Of a stretch of DNA of 64,000 bases, positions 28,770 through 36,169 are shown piece after piece; the stretch's first letter is position 1, and every line of letters begins with the position of its first letter. Source of the stretch: an uncultured Clostridia bacterium (GTDB lineage Bacteria; Bacillota; Clostridia; Christensenellales; Borkfalkiaceae); the NCBI GenBank assembly GCA_934271255.1, contig CAKQQS010000004.1, forward strand, positions 89,611-153,610. Reading direction: 5' to 3'. The notes under the pieces were generated by a model. The model made no database searches and was not told where the DNA came from. It saw only the letters and a list, made by a program, of their open reading frames with translations. Position numbers and translations under genes: made by a program.

Positions 28770-29024
28770 ATGGAAGAAAATAAAACCTTAAAAAGACCCG
28801 CAACGGCCAAGCGCGTTCCCAAGAGAAAGGTTTGCGCTTTCTGTCAAGGTAAAATAGACGTTATCGATTATAAAGACGTTGCTACTTTAAAGAAGTACGT
28901 AACCGAAAAAGGTAAGATTTTACCCAGACGTATGACGGGCGTTTGCGCAAAGCACCAAAGAGTTTTGGTTAAAGCAATCAAACGCGCAAGAATAGCGGAC
29001 TTACTTCCCTTTAAGGGCGAGTAA
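28770..29024 (+). CDS. rpsR: 30S ribosomal protein S18
   Basis: Protein of 84 aa with the zinc-type CxxC start (VCAFCQGKID), DYKDVATLKKYVTEKGKILPRR and the GVCAKHQRVLVKAIKRARIADLLPF end. Keeping the Cys pair (and C-x2-H) suggests a zinc-binding (C+) paralogue. It pairs with S6 on the ribosome. A strong AGGAGG site precedes it, and a terminator follows at 29078. Confidence 0.97.
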   Translation: MEENKTLKRPATAKRVPKRKVCAFCQGKIDVIDYKDVATLKKYVTEKGKILPRRMTGVCAKHQRVLVKAIKRARIADLLPFKGE

Positions 29025-29077
29025 AAAAAGGGCGTCGTCGCGCAAAACTACCGCGACCGCCGATAAACTTAAAAACG

Positions 29078-29111
29078 AAAGACTGCGATATTTTCGCAGT
29101 CTTTATTTTTT
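29078..29111 (+). terminator. terminator of rpsF-ssb-rpsR
   Basis: AAAGACTGCGA pairs with TCGCAGTCTTT around TATTT, then ATTTTTTG. Confidence 0.9.
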
Positions 29112-29251
29112 GTTAACAACCCCGTCGAAATCGGGGTTAGGAAAAAGCGATTGTTTTTCTTGTAAACGCCGGGCAAACGCGCTGTTTTATCGACTTACGG
29201 GCAGGGGCGGAGTTTAATTTTCGTTTAAAATCTTAAAGTTGCATAAAAGCA

Positions 29252-29280
29252 TTGACAAAAACTTTAAAAATTAGTAAAAT
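29252..29280 (+). promoter_or_regulatory. promoter of the cyclophilin-like lipoprotein gene
   Basis: TTGACA (29252-29257), 17 bp, TAAAAT (29275-29280). Confidence 0.8.
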
Positions 29281-29314
29281 AATAAAGTATATACAATATA
29301 CTTTGGAGGCTTAA

Positions 29315-30226
29315 ATGAAAAAAGTTATATCGACTTTAATTGTATGCGTTATGTTATTAGCGACCGTCCTTGCTTGCTCCGCATGTACGGTAGGCGGAAA
29401 GTTCGGTAAAATGACTATTACCGTAACGTATTATTCGTTGAACAAACAAACGGGCGAATATACCGCGACGGACAAAACCGAAACCGTTTCGGTTAAACTT
29501 CACAAACACGTTGCGCCCGTAACGTGCGACAGACTTCAAACTCTTGCGAAAGAAAAGTTTTTTGAAGGCGCGGTTTTCTATAAAAACACCAACTATTCGT
29601 CGCAAGTTATGATAGGCGACTTGTTCTACAAAGAAGGCAAGTTCACCGAAAAGATTTACGGCAATCGTTTGACGGCGACTCCCGACAATCCTTACGCGAT
29701 GGAGTTTGATAAAGGCGGCGTTAAAGGAAACAATCTTTCCGCAACGGAAGGCAACATCGCTTTATGGAGAGATTTGGACAGAAACTCCGACTTGACGTTC
29801 GACAATTCCGCTACTTACGGTAACGGCGCGTCCACGTTGTTTATACCCACGGGTACTACCAACTATACGGGCTACGTTGCGGTGTTCGGCGAACTTGAAA
29901 AATCTTTCACCGATTTTATGAAAGAACTTAAAAAAGATTTGGCAGACAGCGACAAGTACACGTCTTACACCGTTTATTCGATAGCGGTTGAAGAAGACGG
30001 CGCGGCAAAGAAAGGGGAAGACCACGTCAATTACGTTTTAGACGGCAACCAACCCGCTTTCAACATTTTGCCGACGGAGGATTTGGGCAGCGTTAAAGGT
30101 TACAACACTTACGTTGCCGAAAACGACGAACCCACCAGAACCGTAAACACCAACCTTTGGGTAAACGCAGTCAAGTATTATATTCCCGTTGAAATGGCGG
30201 TTATCACTTCCGTAACGGTAAAATAA
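29315..30226 (+). CDS. cyclophilin-like lipoprotein with altered active site
   Basis: Lipoprotein of 303 aa; a signal peptide with VLACSAC gives a lipid-modified Cys near residue 21 or 24. The body follows the cyclophilin order. VKLHKHVAPVTCDRLQTLAKEKFFEGAVFY matches the first strand and helix of PPIases, QVMIGD matches the FMIQGGD strand, ATEGNIALW matches the GxLSMA strand, and NGASTLFIPTGTTNYTGYVAVFGEL matches NSQFFI...FGKV. The catalytic Arg of FHR is replaced by FYK, and large inserts occur. It is therefore a divergent, perhaps inactive, prolyl isomerase outside the membrane. TGGAGG precedes the ATG. A lone gene with its own promoter and terminator. Confidence 0.65.
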   Translation: MKKVISTLIVCVMLLATVLACSACTVGGKFGKMTITVTYYSLNKQTGEYTATDKTETVSVKLHKHVAPVTCDRLQTLAKEKFFEGAVFYKNTNYSSQVMIGDLFYKEGKFTEKIYGNRLTATPDNPYAMEFDKGGVKGNNLSATEGNIALWRDLDRNSDLTFDNSATYGNGASTLFIPTGTTNYTGYVAVFGELEKSFTDFMKELKKDLADSDKYTSYTVYSIAVEEDGAAKKGEDHVNYVLDGNQPAFNILPTEDLGSVKGYNTYVAENDEPTRTVNTNLWVNAVKYYIPVEMAVITSVTVK

Positions 30227-30273
30227 TCCGACGTAAAAAATTATTTGCCGATTCGGGCATTGTTTCGGCGTGC

Positions 30274-30310
30274 CGTACCCTTTCCCGAGCGTGGGGAAGG
30301 GTACGTTTGA
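30274..30310 (+). terminator. terminator of the cyclophilin-like gene
   Basis: CGTACCCTTTCCC pairs with GGGGAAGGGTACG, followed by TTTGATTTT. It sits just before the next start, so it could also attenuate the next gene. Confidence 0.7.
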
Positions 30311-30329
30311 TTTTAGATGGAGATTAAAG

Positions 30330-31922
30330 ATGAAGAGAAAAATAACGGCGATACTTCTGGCGTGTTGTTTATCGGTTACGGCGTTCGTTTCCTGCGGAAA
30401 AGGAAATCAGAAAGAAAACGACGGAATTGCTTACGTTTGGAGCGACGATTACGCTACTTGCACGGCGACTAAAAAGAAAGACGGCGAAACTCACAAAGAA
30501 ACCGTTTCGTCAAAGAAGAGTATATCGCAGGAAAAGAGTTGCGTAAACGACGAAATAACCAAATACACGGCGACTTTCAAGACGGAAGAGTTCGGGGTAA
30601 CGAGCAAAGAAGTCGTAACGGGCAACAAACTCGGCCACGCGTGGTCGACCGAATGGACGGTCGACGTCGAGCCGACGCCCGAAACCGCGGGGAGCAAATC
30701 GCATCACTGCACCCGTTGCGACGAAAAGAAAGACGTTACGGAGATTCCGTCGTCCGAAGCGGTCGCGGTGTCAAACCTCGAATACGTTTTAAACGCCGAC
30801 GAGAGCGGGTATACGGTAAAGAGTATGGGTAAATGCTCGGACACGGAAATAGTTATCGCAAGCAAGTTGTTGGGTAAACCCGTTACGACGATAGGCGAAG
30901 AAGCGTTTTCAAACGCGACGAACGTAACGTCGATTAAAATACCGAACACGATTGAAAAAATCAGCGCGAGAGCCTTTTACGGCTGTTCGGCGTTAAAAGA
31001 AATAACGATACCTTCTTCGGTAACAAAAATAGAATCGCAGATATTTTATAAATCGGGCGTAAATAAGGTTTACTACGATTCGGGATTTTCCGCCGGCGAC
31101 AATCCTTTTATGAGCGACGTAGAAACAGTCGTGTTCGGCAACGGCGCGCCTGCGAAAATATGCCAAGACAGCGCAAAACTAAAAAACGTAACGTTTAAAG
31201 ACGGCGCGGCGTTTATCGGTTACGGCGCGTTTAAAAATTGCGTGGGACTTAAAAGAGTAACCGTTCCCGCAAGCGTCGAGAGAATCGACAGGAACGCGTT
31301 CAGCGGTTGTTCGGGCCTTGAAACGGTAAACCTTTCGCGCGGGTTAAGGGAAATAAGTTCAGGCGCGTTCGCTAACTGTTCCGTTCTCGAAAACATAACT
31401 ATACCCGACACGGTATCGGTTATCGGCAACAATGCTTTCAGCGGTTGCGAAAAACTTAAAAGCGTGGTAATCCCGAATAGGGTTACTGCGATAGGGTTCA
31501 GTGCATTTTCGAGCTGTTCGGAACTGACGAGCGTAACTATACCCGACAGCGTAACTACGATAGGGGACAACGCGTTTTTCGGTTGCATTAAGTTGCAGAA
31601 CGTCGTCATTCCCGACAGCGTGCTAAAAATAGACGCGTTTGCTTTTTCCGCGTGTGGTTTTACGAGCATAACCATACCCGACAGCGTAACTACGATAGGT
31701 ATTTCGGCGTTTGCCGATTGTAAGAGTATGACGACTCTCGTTATCGGTAAAGGCGTTTTAAAAGCAGAGTTTTGCGCGTTCGCCGGATGCACGGGATTAA
31801 CCGACGTAAGATATAAAGGAACGGTTGCGGAATGGCGCGCGATAAAAAAAGACGATATCTGGCGCAATATAGAAACCGTAACAGTCAAATGCTCGGACGG
31901 TCAGGCGTCGGCGAGGGACTGA
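30330..31922 (+). CDS. BspA-type leucine-rich-repeat lipoprotein
   Basis: Protein of 530 aa. I chose the ATG at 30330 because TGGAGAT precedes it and a lipoprotein signal starts there (lipobox FVSC); the frame is open 20 codons further up. After about 100 residues comes AWSTEWTVDVEPTPETAGSK followed by CTRCDEK, the same type of module as the Cys-rich repeats of the protein at 3564. The rest is about ten LRR_5 (BspA) repeats of the type IGxxAFxxCxxLxxVxIPxSVTxI. Such proteins sit on the cell surface and often bind host or other cells. It has no LPXTG. It ends at the terminator at 32009. Confidence 0.88.
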   Translation: MKRKITAILLACCLSVTAFVSCGKGNQKENDGIAYVWSDDYATCTATKKKDGETHKETVSSKKSISQEKSCVNDEITKYTATFKTEEFGVTSKEVVTGNKLGHAWSTEWTVDVEPTPETAGSKSHHCTRCDEKKDVTEIPSSEAVAVSNLEYVLNADESGYTVKSMGKCSDTEIVIASKLLGKPVTTIGEEAFSNATNVTSIKIPNTIEKISARAFYGCSALKEITIPSSVTKIESQIFYKSGVNKVYYDSGFSAGDNPFMSDVETVVFGNGAPAKICQDSAKLKNVTFKDGAAFIGYGAFKNCVGLKRVTVPASVERIDRNAFSGCSGLETVNLSRGLREISSGAFANCSVLENITIPDTVSVIGNNAFSGCEKLKSVVIPNRVTAIGFSAFSSCSELTSVTIPDSVTTIGDNAFFGCIKLQNVVIPDSVLKIDAFAFSACGFTSITIPDSVTTIGISAFADCKSMTTLVIGKGVLKAEFCAFAGCTGLTDVRYKGTVAEWRAIKKDDIWRNIETVTVKCSDGQASARD

Positions 31923-31926
31923 AAAG

Positions 31927-32000
31927 GAACAAGAACCGTCGAAGGCGTATCGACGAAACCTACAATAAAAAACCGTCGAAGACGTATCGGCGAGTAACGA
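31927..32000. repeat. short direct repeat after the LRR gene
   Basis: Two copies of AACCGTCGAAG(G/A)CGTATCG lie about 45 bp apart between the stop codon and the terminator. No function is evident. Confidence 0.5.
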
Positions 32001-32008
32001 TAAAAATC

Positions 32009-32038
32009 AAAGCGTAGCGATTTTTCGCTACGCTTTTA
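32009..32038 (+). terminator. terminator of the LRR gene
   Basis: AAGCGTAGCGA pairs with TCGCTACGCTT around TTTT, followed by TT. Confidence 0.8.
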
Positions 32039-32186
32039 TATTGCAAACGAATTGATTGCCGACGGGTTTACGTTTGTTAAAACAAACGGATTGCCCGTCT
32101 TTTCGGCGTAAAAGAGTTGACTTTTCGTTGGTTAAAAGTCGTCCGTCTTTTATCTGCGGCTATCGGGTTACGTCGCTTTTCGGCGG

Positions 32187-33095
32187 TTATAATTTTTGTA
32201 TCCCCGTGATAATCCCGCCGACGACTTCAAAACGGAAAGGCGTTGCTTTAAACCGCTTGTAGCCCGTTTTTTCGCATACGAGAAAAACGCCTTTCTCGTA
32301 ATCGGGCGGCGGCATCGCGTGTGAAAAATCGCCGATAAACGCCTTTAAATCGTCGAATCGCGCGGATAATTCTTCGGATAAATATTTTTGCGGATTGCCC
32401 GAATATAAAAGGTCTTCAAGGAAAAGCAAAGGAGTGAACTCGTCGGAAAAAGTCCTGTCGCTTCTTTCGGTTCGCTCGAACCCGTCCACCGTCAATTCGC
32501 CGTTCGCCGTCGTCCATTTTACGGCAAGGACGCTGTCTTTCAGGTCGTAAAGGTTAGTTTTCGTGTAGAATCCGCCGTCGAACGAGTAAGAAGACACGTC
32601 GTTTTTAAACTTTAAGAAGGGTTTGCCGTCGAATCCGAACAAATAAAGCCGAGTCGTTTTGTCGTTCGATAGGGTAAGTTTGACTAATCGCTCGTTAAAC
32701 ACGGGGACTATTTCCGCGTCGGCGGTATCGGGGCGAAAGTTGTCGGTAAGTCTGAGAGCCACGCCGTTTATAACGAGAGTTATCGCCACGCCGAACGCTT
32801 GCGACAGCGTGATAAACGCGTTTTGTCCCAGCGACTTTTTAAAATAGAAGTCGGTTGCAACTCTTCTCGGCTCGTCTACGTCGACGACGTACCCGCCGTT
32901 ATATTCGTAAAGCGTTACGTCGGGCAAGGTCGGCGGAGCGGAGAAGTTAAGACTGAACGGAACGAAATCGGGGGAAAGAAAAGTGAATACGTCCGAGTCC
33001 GTCGCCGTAACTTTTAAAAGTTTGTCAAGGTTGCCCGCCTTTTCGCCGTTTTTCAAAAGGACGGTTTGCGGAACGGAAAGAAAATATAAAATCAT
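32187..33095 (-). CDS. uncharacterised 302-aa protein
   Basis: I do not recognise a family. It has no signal peptide or membrane helix. It is rich in alternating hydrophobic and aromatic residues (YEYNGGYVVDVDEP, RLYLFGFDGKPFLKF, DGGFYTKTNLYDL), which suggests a beta-sandwich or beta-propeller-like fold. No Shine-Dalgarno precedes the ATG. A promoter (TTGACA at 33127-33132, -10 near 33103) would begin the message at or beside the ATG. It is divergent from the Myb-like gene at 33158. Confidence 0.55.
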   Translation of the reverse strand: MILYFLSVPQTVLLKNGEKAGNLDKLLKVTATDSDVFTFLSPDFVPFSLNFSAPPTLPDVTLYEYNGGYVVDVDEPRRVATDFYFKKSLGQNAFITLSQAFGVAITLVINGVALRLTDNFRPDTADAEIVPVFNERLVKLTLSNDKTTRLYLFGFDGKPFLKFKNDVSSYSFDGGFYTKTNLYDLKDSVLAVKWTTANGELTVDGFERTERSDRTFSDEFTPLLFLEDLLYSGNPQKYLSEELSARFDDLKAFIGDFSHAMPPPDYEKGVFLVCEKTGYKRFKATPFRFEVVGGIITGIQKL

Positions 33096-33125
33096 ATTAC
33101 TTTATATGAATAAAGGGGGCGTATT

Positions 33126-33143
33126 ATGTCAAAAATCAAATAA
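33126..33143 (+). CDS. five-codon leader ORF (MSKIK) before the Myb-like gene
   Basis: ATG-TCA-AAA-ATC-AAA-TAA follows AAGGGGG. Its stop runs directly into the AAAGGAG of the gene at 33158. It could load ribosomes for coupled translation, or be chance. Confidence 0.3.
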   Translation: MSKIK

Positions 33144-33157
33144 AGGAGTGTGATATT

Positions 33158-33748
33158 ATGTGTGAGAAAAAAGGGTTTTCCGCCAAAGAAATCAAAACGC
33201 TTATAGTCGAGTGCGACAAGGCGAAAATGGAAAAAAAACCGTTGGTCGGCGTGTTTAAAAAGTTTGCAAAAGACAACGAAAGAAGTTTCGGCAGCGTAAG
33301 GAACTTTTATTACGGCTTTTTGTCGAAAGCGCGCGGCGGAAACGAAAAGTGTTGCCGATACGTAAAAGGGTATGATCTTACCGTTTCAAAGCCCGAAAGG
33401 TTTACCGTCGGGGAAACGAAAAACCTTATCGACAAAGTCGTCAGCGGTAAACGGGAAAACAAATCGCTGCGCAGCATAATGTACGAACTCGGCGGCGGGG
33501 ACGATAAACTTATGCTAAGGTATCAGAACAAATACAGAAATCTTTTAAAAACCGAACCGAACGCATTTTCGGAACAGCACGAAAGAACTTCTTTCGTCCG
33601 AAAAAAACGAGATTTTCAAACGTTAAGGGAAGAAATAGGCGAAATGGTAGAAGGGGCGACCGCGAAAATCGTGGCGGACAATCTTGCGTTGACGAAACGC
33701 GTCGCCGAACTGCAAACGGAAAACGCAACGCTGAAATCGGGAACGTAA
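33158..33748 (+). CDS. putative DNA-binding protein with two Myb/SANT-like segments (RsfA-like)
   Basis: Basic protein of 196 aa. Two related segments begin FSAKEIKTLIVECDKAKMEKK (residues 7-55) and FTVGETKNLIDKVVSGKREN (about 81-130). Each has the helix spacing of Myb/SANT or RsfA-type domains, ending SVRNFYYGFL and LRYQNKYRNLL. The C-terminus (about 170-195) is a short coiled coil (LALTKRVAELQTENATL), likely for dimer formation. RsfA is a prespore regulator in Bacillus, and spore coat genes occur at 40.1-40.6 kb, so a sporulation role is possible but inferred. AAAGGAG precedes the ATG. Confidence 0.55.
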   Translation: MCEKKGFSAKEIKTLIVECDKAKMEKKPLVGVFKKFAKDNERSFGSVRNFYYGFLSKARGGNEKCCRYVKGYDLTVSKPERFTVGETKNLIDKVVSGKRENKSLRSIMYELGGGDDKLMLRYQNKYRNLLKTEPNAFSEQHERTSFVRKKRDFQTLREEIGEMVEGATAKIVADNLALTKRVAELQTENATLKSGT

Positions 33749-33755
33749 AAAAAGA

Positions 33756-33788
33756 ACAAGGGCTGAACTCAGCCCTTGTCGCTTTTTG
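33756..33788 (+). terminator. terminator of the Myb-like gene
   Basis: ACAAGGGCTGA pairs with TCAGCCCTTGT over 2 nt, then CGCTTTTT. Confidence 0.85.
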
Positions 33789-33941
33789 GGGGGAAAATGA
33801 GAAAATTGCAACTTATTTGTCCGTGCATTTTATTAGTTACGGTTTTTTTCGGCTATCGTCGGGGCGGGTTTTCCAACCCCGACGCCGCAAGCCTTGTTAT
33901 CGCTTTTACCGACCGACCGTCGGCAGCGAAAAATGAAAGAA

Positions 33942-34355
33942 TTAGTCGATACCGATATATTTACCTTCGTTTACTTTGGGTTGTTCTTTGGGAACGGTAA
34001 CCGTCAGAACGCCGCCGTCGTATTTTGCTTTAACAGTCGACTGGTCGACGTCGCCGACGTAGTAAGAACGAGAGCAGGAAAAACTTCTTTCACGTCTTAT
34101 ATACTTTTCGTCTTCTTCTTTCTTCTCTTCCTTGTTAGCCGAAACGGTAAGATACCCGTCTTTAAGCGAGAGTTTAACGTCTTCCTTGTTAAATCCCGGT
34201 ACTTCTATTTCGAAAACGTAATCCGTCTTCGTTTCTTTAATGTCCGTCTTCAAAAGACGATTGTTCTTTCTTCCGCAATACGCAGGAGCAAAGAGATTGT
34301 CGAACGCGTTATCGAATAAATCAAAATCATTTGTGTTTACTAAATAGTTTTTCAT
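33942..34355 (-). CDS. Hsp20/alpha-crystallin small heat shock protein
   Basis: Chaperone of 137 aa that holds unfolded proteins. The alpha-crystallin domain runs from about residue 38 (IKETKTDYVFEIEVPGFNKEDVKL) to KYDGGVLTVTVPK near 123. FSRSYYV-like SFSCSRSYYVGDVD marks the middle strands, and GVLTV is the conserved A-x-x-x-GVL motif form. AAAGGAG precedes the ATG. A CIRCE-like operator lies at the predicted transcription start, which places it under the HrcA repressor. Confidence 0.93.
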   Translation of the reverse strand: MKNYLVNTNDFDLFDNAFDNLFAPAYCGRKNNRLLKTDIKETKTDYVFEIEVPGFNKEDVKLSLKDGYLTVSANKEEKKEEDEKYIRRERSFSCSRSYYVGDVDQSTVKAKYDGGVLTVTVPKEQPKVNEGKYIGID

Positions 34356-34432
34356 AATAATTTACTCCTTTTTAATATTATTATCTTTTTCGTCAAAGAC
34401 TATTCGTGTGTGGCAACTAATTCTCTTAACTG

Positions 34433-34459
34433 CTAGCACTCTAATCATTTGGCTGCTAA
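34433..34459 (-). promoter_or_regulatory. CIRCE operator (HrcA site) of hsp20
   Basis: CTAGCACTC-N9-GGCTGCTAA against the consensus TTAGCACTC-N9-GAGTGCTAA, with 8/9 and 7/9 matches. It begins just downstream of the -10 element. Confidence 0.8.
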
Positions 34460-34460
34460 T

Positions 34461-34488
34461 ATTATACCACGTTTGAAATAAAAGTCAA
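34461..34488 (-). promoter_or_regulatory. hsp20 promoter
   Basis: Minus strand: TTGACT (34483-34488), 16 bp, TATAAT (34461-34466). Confidence 0.8.
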
Positions 34489-34626
34489 CTGTTTTTGCGT
34501 TATTTTAAAAAAATATTTTAATTTTTTTTCGTAAAGTATTTTTGCCAAAAAACGGTGAAAAACGGGTAAAAGCAGGCAAAAGCTTATAATTCTTATGAAA
34601 ATCGGGGTTATTTTGCTTATGCGGGC

Positions 34627-34656
34627 TTGACAGCGGGGCGGTTCGTACTGTAAAAT
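34627..34656 (+). promoter_or_regulatory. promoter of the SHOCT membrane protein gene
   Basis: TTGACA (34627-34632), 18 bp, TAAAAT (34651-34656). Confidence 0.75.
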
Positions 34657-34687
34657 AAAACCATAAAAAATCAAAAAGGGAGATTTT

Positions 34688-35575
34688 ATGGGAAAAACAA
34701 AAAATCAAAAAGTGTACGGAATTATTCAGGGAATAGCCATTGCGTGCGTGTTCGTATCGCTCGGATTGTTCGTCGCGATGACTTTTGACGTCATACCGTA
34801 TAGCGCGGGGGTGTTTGCGCTCGTGCTTATAATAGGGATTATCAGCGGATCGTGTATGAGCGTTTTGCCGTGGGTAAGGCAACACTCTAAAAAAGAGTTT
34901 ACGATTTTATGTTACGTTATGTTCGGATTGTCGGCCGTAAGTTGTATTTTGTGGATAGCGGACGCAATCGTCGCCGTTCGGATAGCGGACGCGGTTAAAG
35001 CGAACAATACGGCAAAATACGTCGGGCAATTAAAGTTTTTGAGAACAAGTTTGATTCTGACGTTCCAGATAATCGTAGCGAACGCCGTTGCCGCTTGCGT
35101 GGTAAAATATCGCAAGTCGATGATACCTTTTCAGGTTATAACCTATTTGAGTCATTTATACATAGACTTGTACGGCACGATTTTGCTGGCGAGCATAGCG
35201 ATTAACGACAGCGGATTGAGTCTTCAAGGGGCTAAGGGATTTTTGTCTAACAGAATCGCGATAATGTTTGCCGTTCTGGCGCTAGCATACGTAGGCGTTT
35301 CCAACGCGATAATTCAGAGAATGGACAGACGCCGCCAACGCGACGCGCTCGCGCCCGTTACGGATCAGGAAGCTCCCGTCGATCCGACGCCCGCCGATTA
35401 CGGCAACGCAAGTACGGAAGAAGTGTTCGGATATTCCGATTATACCGAGCAAAAGCCCGCGGGCGAAAGATCCGTTCAGGAAAGGTTGAGAGAGTTGGAA
35501 GATTTGTTTAGCGGCAATCTTATAAGCGCGGAAGAGTACGAGCGGAAACGCGACGAAATAATGAAAGATTTATAA
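34688..35575 (+). CDS. six-helix membrane protein with C-terminal SHOCT domain
   Basis: Protein of 295 aa. Six hydrophobic segments lie at about residues 13-35, 40-60, 75-100, 120-140, 148-175 and 187-208. A polar linker rich in Pro and Glu follows. The last 33 residues (ERLRELEDLFSGNLISAEEYERKRDEIMKDL region) form a SHOCT domain, a short helical module of unclear role often found at the end of membrane proteins. GGGAG precedes the ATG. Monocistronic, with its own promoter and terminator. The specific function is unknown. Confidence 0.75.
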   Translation: MGKTKNQKVYGIIQGIAIACVFVSLGLFVAMTFDVIPYSAGVFALVLIIGIISGSCMSVLPWVRQHSKKEFTILCYVMFGLSAVSCILWIADAIVAVRIADAVKANNTAKYVGQLKFLRTSLILTFQIIVANAVAACVVKYRKSMIPFQVITYLSHLYIDLYGTILLASIAINDSGLSLQGAKGFLSNRIAIMFAVLALAYVGVSNAIIQRMDRRRQRDALAPVTDQEAPVDPTPADYGNASTEEVFGYSDYTEQKPAGERSVQERLRELEDLFSGNLISAEEYERKRDEIMKDL

Positions 35576-35640
35576 AAACGAAGCGTTTCGGCATTCGTCG
35601 GAAAAATAAAAAACGTTCAAACAAAATTGAAATAAAAAGA

Positions 35641-35674
35641 TTGCGGATCGATGAAAATCGGTCCGTAATTTTTT
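35641..35674 (+). terminator. terminator of the SHOCT gene
   Basis: TTGCGGATCGAT pairs with ATCGGTCCGTAA around GAAA, followed by TTTTTTA. Confidence 0.85.
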
Positions 35675-35696
35675 ATAAAAAACATGTATCGTTCGC

Positions 35697-35725
35697 TTGA
35701 CTTTATTTATAATAATATATATAAT
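35697..35725 (+). promoter_or_regulatory. isc operon promoter
   Basis: TTGACT (35697-35702), 17 bp, perfect TATAAT (35720-35725). Confidence 0.88.
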
Positions 35726-35744
35726 CTAATTGCAAGTAAATTAG
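35726..35744 (+). promoter_or_regulatory. candidate Rrf2-type operator
   Basis: CTAATT-N7-AATTAG, a dyad directly downstream of the -10 element of the isc promoter. Its position would let the Rrf2 protein encoded next repress its own operon. Confidence 0.5.
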
Positions 35745-35757
35745 TAGGAATTGAAAA

Positions 35758-36159
35758 ATGAAACTTTCGTCGAAAACTCATTACGGATTACAAGCCATGT
35801 ATTTTTTGGCTGTACATTACGGCAAGGAGCCTATCAGCGCAAGCGAACTCGGCAGAATAGCGGGGGTATCGCCCAAGTATTTGGAGCAGATACTTCGCAA
35901 ACTGCAAGCGAGAAACATTATTTCGTCCACGCGCGGCGCGCAAGGCGGGTATTATCTTTCGAGAGAACCCGAAAAAATCACCGTCGGGGACGTTGTGAGA
36001 ACGCTTGAAGACGACATCGAGATAATCGAGTGCGTAGCGGGCGGCGGTAAATGTAAATGTTGTCCGACGAGCGGAGTATGGAAAAAACTTTATGACGGAA
36101 TCAACGACCTATTAGACGGAATTACGCTTAAAGACGTTGCTACGGGCAACGTAAATTAA
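35758..36159 (+). CDS. iscR: Rrf2-family regulator of iron-sulfur assembly (IscR-like)
   Basis: Regulator of 133 aa. The winged-helix starts MKLSSKTHYGLQAMYFLA and contains ASELGRIAGVSPKYLEQILRKLQ and the wing STRGAQGGYYLSR. The C-terminal cluster region has four cysteines, IIEC-x6-CKCC, suited to bind an Fe-S cluster as in IscR. It probably senses Fe-S status and represses the operon through the dyad at 35726-35744. TAGGAAT precedes the ATG. The iscS gene starts 10 bp after its stop. Confidence 0.88.
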   Translation: MKLSSKTHYGLQAMYFLAVHYGKEPISASELGRIAGVSPKYLEQILRKLQARNIISSTRGAQGGYYLSREPEKITVGDVVRTLEDDIEIIECVAGGGKCKCCPTSGVWKKLYDGINDLLDGITLKDVATGNVN

Positions 36160-36169
36160 AGGAGATAAA

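Noticed and set aside
32659..33017. Plus-strand ORFs opposite the unknown 302-aa gene
   Set aside because: They are short shadow frames without start sites; the minus-strand frame is longer, with better composition and a promoter.
33776..34000. 74-codon ORF overlapping the end of hsp20
   Set aside because: It runs from a terminator into the antisense strand of hsp20 and has no binding site.
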